The notes under the pieces were generated by a model. It searched no databases and had not been told where the DNA came from. It saw only the letters and a program-made list of their open reading frames with translations. A stretch of DNA of 20,015 nucleotides from an uncultured Collinsella sp. Lineage in GTDB: Bacteria > Actinomycetota > Coriobacteriia > Coriobacteriales > Coriobacteriaceae. Numbering within the stretch: position 1 is the stretch's first letter; each line of letters starts with the position of its first letter. The translations under genes and the position numbers were made by a program. The stretch lies in the NCBI GenBank assembly GCA_959600835.1, contig CAUGNQ010000038.1, forward strand, positions 1 to 20,015, read 5' to 3'. Positions 14,931-20,015 of the stretch are shown piece after piece.

Positions 14931-14968
14931 GCCCGGCGCTTCACCGCAAGTGAGGCGCCGGGCTTGCG
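14931..14968 (+). terminator. Strong hairpin between the TPR gene and mreB
   Basis: A 14-bp stem (14931-14944 with 14950-14963; one G-U pair) with a 5-nt loop lies 22 nt after the TPR stop. It is very GC-rich, but the following bases are TTGCGC rather than a T-run, so it is a poor classical intrinsic terminator. It may be a weak terminator, an mRNA 3' end stabiliser, or a barrier ahead of the mre operon. Confidence 0.5.
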
Positions 14969-14972
14969 CTAG

Positions 14973-14978
14973 TATGAT
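14973..14978 (+). promoter_or_regulatory. Possible -10 box of the mre operon
   Basis: TATGAT matches 5 of 6 consensus bases and lies 46 nt before the mreB start, just after the hairpin. The expected -35 position falls in the hairpin's 3' arm and has no good match. A promoter is expected here from gene order, but this site is weakly supported. Confidence 0.35.
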
Positions 14979-15023
14979 GAGCTAGTAGTTTTCCAGCAAT
15001 CATCCAACACATCAGGAGTTGCG

Positions 15024-16067
15024 TTGTTTTCTTTGATGGATATGTTCTTCGGTAGCTATGCGGGCGATCTTGCCATCGACCTCGGCACCGCCAATACGCT
15101 TGTCTCCGTGCGCGGCAAGGGCATCGTCATTCGCGAGCCCTCTGTTGTCGCCATCGACAAGAACGACGAGCGCATCTTGGCGGTCGGTATCGAGGCAAAG
15201 CGCATGCTCGGCCGTACGCCCGGCAACATCGTGGCCGTTCGTCCCCTGAAGGACGGCGTCATCGCCGACTTCGATGTTACCGAGGCCATGCTTCGCTACT
15301 TTATCGACAAGGCGTCCGAGAAGCGCTATCCGTGGACTCCGCGTCCGCGTGTTGTCGTCTGCGTTCCCTCCGGTGTCACGTCGGTTGAGAAGCGCGCTGT
15401 CTTTGAGGCCACGATCCAGGCCGGTGCCCGCCAGGCCTATCTGATCGAAGAGCCCATGGCGGCTGCCATCGGCGCCGACCTGCCCGTCGAGGAACCCACC
15501 GGCTCCATGGTCATCGACATCGGTGGCGGTACCACCGAGGTTGCCGTTATCGCTATGGGCGGCATCGTCGTCTCGCAGTCTATCCGTATTGCCGGCGACG
15601 AGTTCGATCAGGCCATCCTCACGCACGTTCGCGATGCCTACAACCTGGCCATCGGCGAGCGTACGGCAGAGGACATCAAGATCAAGGTCGGCTCCGCCGT
15701 GCCGCTCAAGGATGAGCTCGACGTCGAGGTCAACGGCCGCGACGTGATCACCGGTCTGCCCAAGACCGTGCGCATCGAGAGCGAGGAGATTCGTCGCGCA
15801 CTCAACAAGCCGCTCGACGAGATGGCCAAGGCCGTCAAGGACGCACTCGACGCTACGCCTCCCGATCTTGCCTCGGACCTTATGTACTATGGCATTTTGC
15901 TGACCGGTGGCGGCGCGCTGCTGCGCGGTCTCGATGTGCGCCTGCGCGATGAGACCGGCGTTTCGGTCAACGTCAGCCCCACGGCGCTCGATAACGTTGT
16001 TAACGGCTGTGCCCGCGTGCTCGAGGCCAATGCGTTTGATGGCGGCTTCGTCCAGACCAATGCTTAA
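15024..16067 (+). CDS. mreB: Rod-shape-determining actin homologue MreB
   Basis: MreB forms ATP-dependent filaments under the membrane that guide the elongation synthases. The 347-residue protein has the actin-fold signatures: phosphate loop DLGTANTLV (19-27), MLGRTPGNI (61-69), the catalytic Glu in EEPMAA (142-147), the second phosphate loop VIDIGGGTTEV (163-173) and the adenosine motif LTGGGALLRGLD (293-304). The short N-terminal stretch with Met/Phe could aid membrane contact. The start is TTG 15024, set by AGGAG 5 nt upstream; the next in-frame ATG (15036) would be too far from that site. First gene of the elongation cluster, with 21 nt to mreC. Confidence 0.96.
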   Translation: MFSLMDMFFGSYAGDLAIDLGTANTLVSVRGKGIVIREPSVVAIDKNDERILAVGIEAKRMLGRTPGNIVAVRPLKDGVIADFDVTEAMLRYFIDKASEKRYPWTPRPRVVVCVPSGVTSVEKRAVFEATIQAGARQAYLIEEPMAAAIGADLPVEEPTGSMVIDIGGGTTEVAVIAMGGIVVSQSIRIAGDEFDQAILTHVRDAYNLAIGERTAEDIKIKVGSAVPLKDELDVEVNGRDVITGLPKTVRIESEEIRRALNKPLDEMAKAVKDALDATPPDLASDLMYYGILLTGGGALLRGLDVRLRDETGVSVNVSPTALDNVVNGCARVLEANAFDGGFVQTNA

Positions 16068-16088
16068 TTTCCAAAAGGTGGATTCCAT

Positions 16089-17087
16089 TTGGCACGATCT
16101 TCGGGTTTCTCCACAAATCTGAATACCAAGCGACAATCAACGGGTATGCGCCCGTTGATTGTTTTCAGCCTGATTTCGGTGTTGCTGCTCACGTTTTATA
16201 TTCGTGAGGGCGAGACGGGGCCGATTCATGCCGTTCGTTCGGGCGTGACGACGATTACCTCGCCGGTGCGTTTTCTGGGCTCGACTGTGGCGGCTCCCTT
16301 CAATGCGATCGGTAACGTGTTCTCTAACCTTACGGCGTCACAGGACACGCTTGACGAGCTTAAGAAGCAAAATGAGGAGCTGACCTCCAAGGTTGCCGAG
16401 CTCTCCGAGGCTCAAAAGACCGCCGAGCGACTGGAGGGTCTGGTCGGTCTGCAGTCGACCTACAACCTCAAGTCCACTGCAGCTCGTATCGTCGGCGCTT
16501 CGGGCGATGCCTGGACCTCGACCGTTACCATCGATAAAGGTTCTGCCGACGGGCTTACCATCAACATGCCTGTGACGAGTTCGGCTGGTGTTATCGGACA
16601 GATCATCGAAGTCTCGGCCAAGACGTCCACCGTGCGTCTGATCGGCGATGAGAACTCGGGCGTGTCCGCTATGGTGCAGGACACGCGCGCCCAGGGCATG
16701 CTGCAGGGTCAGGCTGACGGCACGCTGCGTCTTGAGTACGTGAGCGTCGACTCCGACGTTAAGGTTGGCGACATCATCGTGACCTCGGGCATTGGCGGTG
16801 TGTTCCCCAAGGGCCTTCCGCTCGGCACCGTCTCGTCGGTTGAGAAATCGGCAAACGACGTGTACTACACCATTGTGGTACGCGCCCAGACGACGGCCGA
16901 GAACAACGAGGAAGTGCTGGTCATCACCTCGCTGACCGACGAACAGTCGGCCTCGGATGAGGACGTGAGCACCGCTAATAGCACGCCGCAGGGAACGTCG
17001 CGCGATGCTGCGACCAAGACGAAGGACGAGAGCTCGGATGACGGTTCCGACACGTCCGAGACGACCGATTCCGGCTCGAGCGAATAG
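16089..17087 (+). CDS. mreC: Rod-shape-determining protein MreC
   Basis: MreC is a bitopic scaffold that links MreB filaments to PBP2 and activates it. The 332-residue protein has one membrane segment (about 21-38), a coiled coil (about 83-120) and the periplasm-type beta domain with PVTSSAGVIGQI (161-172) and VTSGIGGVFPKGLPLGTV (231-248). Beyond about residue 283 there is an acidic Ser/Thr/Asp tail of about 50 residues without predicted fold. TTG 16089 is chosen because AGGTG lies 8 nt upstream; an ATG at 16146 would start right at the membrane segment without a ribosome site. The stop codon TAG is part of the mreD ribosome site. Confidence 0.95.
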   Translation: MARSSGFSTNLNTKRQSTGMRPLIVFSLISVLLLTFYIREGETGPIHAVRSGVTTITSPVRFLGSTVAAPFNAIGNVFSNLTASQDTLDELKKQNEELTSKVAELSEAQKTAERLEGLVGLQSTYNLKSTAARIVGASGDAWTSTVTIDKGSADGLTINMPVTSSAGVIGQIIEVSAKTSTVRLIGDENSGVSAMVQDTRAQGMLQGQADGTLRLEYVSVDSDVKVGDIIVTSGIGGVFPKGLPLGTVSSVEKSANDVYYTIVVRAQTTAENNEEVLVITSLTDEQSASDEDVSTANSTPQGTSRDAATKTKDESSDDGSDTSETTDSGSSE

Positions 17088-17098
17088 GGGGCATGTCC

Positions 17099-17665
17099 AT
17101 GGATCTACACGAGCAGGGGATGAGCTCCCGCACGTTTGTAATCGCCGCCATCGTGTGCGTGCTGCTGCAGGCAGGCCTGGCACCGCAGATCTCCATTGCG
17201 GGCGGTCGCGTCAACTTCATGATTATCCTGGTGTGCCTAAGCGTGTTCTCGGGCGACCCGACCCGTGCCGTCGTGTGCGGTTTTTGCAGCGGCTTGTTTT
17301 ATGACCTGTCCGCTGCCGTGCCGGTGGGAGTTATGTCGCTCCTGCTGACCGTGGGTTCTTTTGCCCTGGTGCACAGCGCTGCCGGTCAAACGAGCGGTAC
17401 CCCGAGTGCGCGCGGCATCACTGTGGGCGCCTTTGCGCTCGTCATTAATGTGATCTACAGCATCATCTTGCTGTTTATGGGTATGGAGACGAGCTTTGTC
17501 GTGGCGATCTTCGGCCATGCGCTGCCGTCTTCGATCCTGACGGGTCTGGTTGCCATTCCGTTTTTGATGTCCGGCGTCGTGCCGCAGTCCGGTTATGGAT
17601 TCTCCGCACGTGGCGGACGCCAGACGGGCATGCGCTTTAAGCCCAAGACCCGTAAGCTCAAATAG
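17099..17665 (+). CDS. mreD: Rod-shape-determining membrane protein MreD
   Basis: MreD is a small polytopic membrane protein that acts with MreC in the elongasome. The 188-residue chain has about five hydrophobic segments, for example TFVIAAIVCVLLQAG, NFMIILVCLSVFSG and FALVINVIYSIILLFMG. The GDPTRAVVCGFCSGLFYDL stretch fits the family pattern. The C-terminus is basic and probably cytoplasmic. I prefer ATG 17099, 7 nt after AGGGGG; ATG 17093 is only 1-2 nt from that site. It lies 11 nt after mreC and 13 nt before mrdA. Confidence 0.9.
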   Translation: MDLHEQGMSSRTFVIAAIVCVLLQAGLAPQISIAGGRVNFMIILVCLSVFSGDPTRAVVCGFCSGLFYDLSAAVPVGVMSLLLTVGSFALVHSAAGQTSGTPSARGITVGAFALVINVIYSIILLFMGMETSFVVAIFGHALPSSILTGLVAIPFLMSGVVPQSGYGFSARGGRQTGMRFKPKTRKLK

Positions 17666-17678
17666 GGGAGGCCCGTAG

Positions 17679-19748
17679 ATGTCTTCCCAGATGACGGTTA
17701 TTATCGCCGGTATCGTGCTGGTTGTGGCCATCGTGGTCGCGCTGGTCATCATGCGTCGCGGCGATTCCCGTTTTACCTACGATACGCAGCATGGAACGGC
17801 CCCGCGCGCCACCGAGGGCGAGGGCAATACCGCGGCGACCGCCTTTAAGGGCCGCTTCTCCATCCTCACCACGGGTGTGGGCGCGATGTTCGCGGCGCTT
17901 GCCGTCAAGCTGTGGGGCATGCAGATGGTCTCGTCGGACTATTATGAAAAGCAGGCTAATAGTAATCAGACGCGCACCGTTACCACACCCGCTGTGCGCG
18001 GCCGCATCCTCGACCGTAATGGCGTGGCACTTGTCCAGAACCGTCCCTCACTTGCTGTCGTGGCCTACCGCGACCTTGCCGAGGATGAGGTTCTGGTTCG
18101 CCATCTTGCCAACGTGCTCGGTATGCCCTACGTGGCGGTTCTGCGCAATATTCAGGACAATTCCGAGGGCGCCCAGAGCCTGCATACCATCGCGACGGAC
18201 GTCCGTCGCTCCACGGTTGCCTATATCAAGGAGCACGCCGGCGAGTTCCCGGGCGTCAAGATTGCCGAGCGTACCGAGCGCCAGTACCCGTACGGCGAGA
18301 CGGCCTGTCACATTTTGGGCTATACCGGCACCATTACCTCCGAGCAGCTTGAGGCCCAGAATAAGAAAACCTCTGGCGACGATGATGCTTCTGCTGGCCG
18401 GATTACGTACCAGTCGGGCGATATCGTGGGCCAGGCGGGTGTTGAGAGCTACTACGAAAACCTGCTGCAGGGTATTCGTGGCGAGCAGACCGTCAAGGTC
18501 GATGCCTCGGGCAATGTGACCGGTCAGGCCGGCGCCGTGCCCGCCAAGGCCGGCTCCGACATTAAGCTCACGCTCGACCTCAAGATCCAACAGGCCTGTG
18601 AGACGGCGCTGGCGAGCGCCATCGAGCTTGCCAAGACCACTGGCTACAGCAATGCCGGCAACGGCGCTGTGGTGTGTCTCGATCCCAACAACGGCGAGAT
18701 CCTGGGCATGGCGAGCGAGCCCAAGTTCGATCCGTCCGTCTTTATCGGCGGCGTCTCAAATGACGTGTGGACCGAGCTCAATGATGACAAGGGTTCGCAC
18801 CCGCTGCTCAACCGCGCCATTAGCGGACAGTACATGTCGGCCTCGACCATCAAGCCGCTCTCGGCACTGGCCGGTCTTGAGTTTGGAACCTACACTTCAA
18901 CGCAGACAACCAACTGCACGGGCTATTGGACGGGCTTGGGCAAGGCTTGGGGCAAGCGCTGCTGGCTGACGTCTGGACACGGCACCATGACGCTGCAGTC
19001 GGGTATTGCCAACTCGTGCGACCCCGTCTTCTACGATATGGGCAAGGCGTTCTTTTATGACGAGCAACATTCCGAGGGCCTGCAGGAGGTCTTTCGTCGC
19101 TGGGGCCTAGGCAAGACCTGCGGTATCGATTTGCCGAGTGAGGGCGCGGGCCGTATTCCCGATGCCGAGTGGAAAGAGTCGTACTTTACCGACGCCTCTG
19201 CCGAGGACCGCAAGTGGAATGCCGGCGATATGACCAACATTGCCATCGGCCAGGGCGACATTTTGGTGACGCCTCTGCAGATGGCATGCGCCTACATGGG
19301 CCTTGCCAACGGCGGTAAGCAGTACGTGCCTCACGTGTTTTTGTCTGCCGTGTCGCGCGATGGCGACGGCGATGCCTATAAGTACAACGGCAAAGGCAAG
19401 AAGAAGCGCTTGGAGGCCAAGATCAACAGCGATTCGGATTTGGCTCTTGTTCGCAACGGCATGCACGACGTGATTTACACGGCATCGACGTCCCTGGCGG
19501 CTCACTTTGGCACCCTGACGCCGCAGGTATACGGCAAGTCGGGCACGGGCGAGAAAAGCGGCGAGGACGAATACGCGTGGTTCTGCGCCTATGCGCCGGC
19601 CGATGATCCCAAGTATGTCATCGCTACTGTCCTGGAGCAGGGCGGCGGTGGCTCAGATACCGCGATGCATGTCGTGCGCGACGTGCTCGGCGCGATTTAT
19701 GACGAGCCCGATACCTCTTCGGCCTCGGGCGATTCTTCGGTTCGATAG
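17679..19748 (+). CDS. mrdA: Penicillin-binding protein 2 (elongation transpeptidase)
   Basis: PBP2 is the class B transpeptidase that cross-links lateral-wall peptidoglycan with RodA. The 689-residue protein has the dimerisation/pedestal signature AVRGRILDRNGVALVQNRP and the three active-site motifs: SxxK as Ser389-Thr-Ile-Lys392, SxN as Ser446-Cys-Asp448, and KSGTG from Lys620. The SCD form is usual in PBP2. Two hydrophobic segments precede the pedestal: residues about 4-26, then a polar linker, then about 60-83. The second is the usual anchor and the first is extra. The ATG at 17679 is well supported by AGGGGAGG 7 nt upstream. The stop TAG is embedded in the rodA ribosome site. Confidence 0.95.
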   Translation: MSSQMTVIIAGIVLVVAIVVALVIMRRGDSRFTYDTQHGTAPRATEGEGNTAATAFKGRFSILTTGVGAMFAALAVKLWGMQMVSSDYYEKQANSNQTRTVTTPAVRGRILDRNGVALVQNRPSLAVVAYRDLAEDEVLVRHLANVLGMPYVAVLRNIQDNSEGAQSLHTIATDVRRSTVAYIKEHAGEFPGVKIAERTERQYPYGETACHILGYTGTITSEQLEAQNKKTSGDDDASAGRITYQSGDIVGQAGVESYYENLLQGIRGEQTVKVDASGNVTGQAGAVPAKAGSDIKLTLDLKIQQACETALASAIELAKTTGYSNAGNGAVVCLDPNNGEILGMASEPKFDPSVFIGGVSNDVWTELNDDKGSHPLLNRAISGQYMSASTIKPLSALAGLEFGTYTSTQTTNCTGYWTGLGKAWGKRCWLTSGHGTMTLQSGIANSCDPVFYDMGKAFFYDEQHSEGLQEVFRRWGLGKTCGIDLPSEGAGRIPDAEWKESYFTDASAEDRKWNAGDMTNIAIGQGDILVTPLQMACAYMGLANGGKQYVPHVFLSAVSRDGDGDAYKYNGKGKKKRLEAKINSDSDLALVRNGMHDVIYTASTSLAAHFGTLTPQVYGKSGTGEKSGEDEYAWFCAYAPADDPKYVIATVLEQGGGGSDTAMHVVRDVLGAIYDEPDTSSASGDSSVR

Positions 19749-19757
19749 GAGGTTGCG

Positions 19758-20015
19758 ATGGATTTTTCTCCGGCGGATCTGTTCCGTTCAACCAAGACCG
19801 GCTCTCGCAGCAGCCTGGACCGCGTCAACAAGCAACTTTCGGCCTCGCGCGGTACGTTTCGCCAAAAGGTGCATATCGGTGTGCTGCTGGCTACCGTCGC
19901 GCTCGTTGCCTATGGCGCCATCATTATTTGGTCGGCGTCACAGTTTAAGGCCGACGCCTCATTCTCGCGCCACCTGCTGGGCATTGGCATTGGCGCGGTG
20001 CTTGCGGTGCTCGTC
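19758..20015 (+). CDS. rodA: RodA-like SEDS glycosyltransferase, N-terminal part
   Basis: RodA polymerises glycan strands and pairs with PBP2. Only the first 86 codons are present; the gene runs off the right edge. The start ATG 19758 follows TAGGAGG, which overlaps the mrdA stop. About 42 polar and basic residues precede the first membrane segment (VHIGVLLATVALVAYGAIII), which ends in IIIWSASQ, the pattern of the first SEDS helix (RodA/FtsW/SpoVE). A second segment begins at HLLGIGIGAVLAVL. Placement right after mrdA favours RodA over FtsW. Confidence 0.85.
   Translation, partial: MDFSPADLFRSTKTGSRSSLDRVNKQLSASRGTFRQKVHIGVLLATVALVAYGAIIIWSASQFKADASFSRHLLGIGIGAVLAVLV

Noticed and set aside
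13583..14944. A 453-codon minus-strand frame opposite the TPR gene
   Set aside because: Arg/Gly/His-rich translation, no start signal, and the plus-strand TPR protein has a ribosome site, repeats and a membrane helix.
15012..16136. A 374-codon minus-strand frame opposite mreB
   Set aside because: MreB on the other strand is certain; the frame has no motif and no start signal.
1..20015. CRISPR array, insertion sequence, prophage or integration site at the tRNA gene
   Set aside because: No regular spacer repeats, transposase or integrase frames, or duplicated tRNA 3' end were seen.

Overview
The window looks like a chromosomal segment of a high-GC, low-complexity-promoter Gram-positive bacterium. 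I infer the class Coriobacteriia, most likely Collinsella or a close relative. The inference rests on G/C-rich third positions with TTG and GTG starts, Gram-positive style Shine-Dalgarno sites, a Clostridia/Actinobacteria-like chorismate synthase and EPSP synthase, and the gene order. No marker gene fixes the genus. All genes found belong to known families or are recognisable membrane proteins. I see no phage, insertion sequence, CRISPR array or toxin module.

The left half (184-8621, minus strand) is one tightly packed aromatic amino acid operon. In transcription order it is aroF (DAHP synthase), tyrA, aroB, aroA, aroC, pheA, a fused aroE-aroK, and aroQ. Together these encode all seven shikimate steps to chorismate, plus chorismate mutase/prephenate dehydratase and prephenate dehydrogenase, so the route from PEP and erythrose-4-phosphate to phenylpyruvate and 4-hydroxyphenylpyruvate is complete. 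Most junctions overlap or are 0-43 nt apart. Three non-coding structures bracket or interrupt it: a terminator-like hairpin with a U-tract in the aroF leader (8654-8679), a perfect 15-bp inverted repeat between aroEK and aroQ (643-683), and a terminator after aroQ (97-137).

The centre (about 8622-8980) is a divergent control region. It holds a good promoter, a tRNA-Arg(CCG) gene with encoded CCA, and an intrinsic terminator. A P-type cation ATPase resembling the CtpE group (8979-11696) starts only about 30 nt after that terminator and has an unusual basic C-terminal tail of about 100 residues.

The right half (11800-20015, plus strand) holds two single-pass membrane proteins around a cyclophilin: a double zinc-ribbon protein, the peptidyl-prolyl isomerase, and a TPR-TM protein. 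After a strong hairpin comes the cell-elongation cluster mreB, mreC, mreD, mrdA (PBP2) and the first 86 codons of rodA, cut by the window edge. MreBCD, PBP2 and RodA make up the elongasome that builds lateral-wall peptidoglycan. PBP2 has an extra N-terminal membrane segment. No gene-free stretch exceeds about 210 nt.
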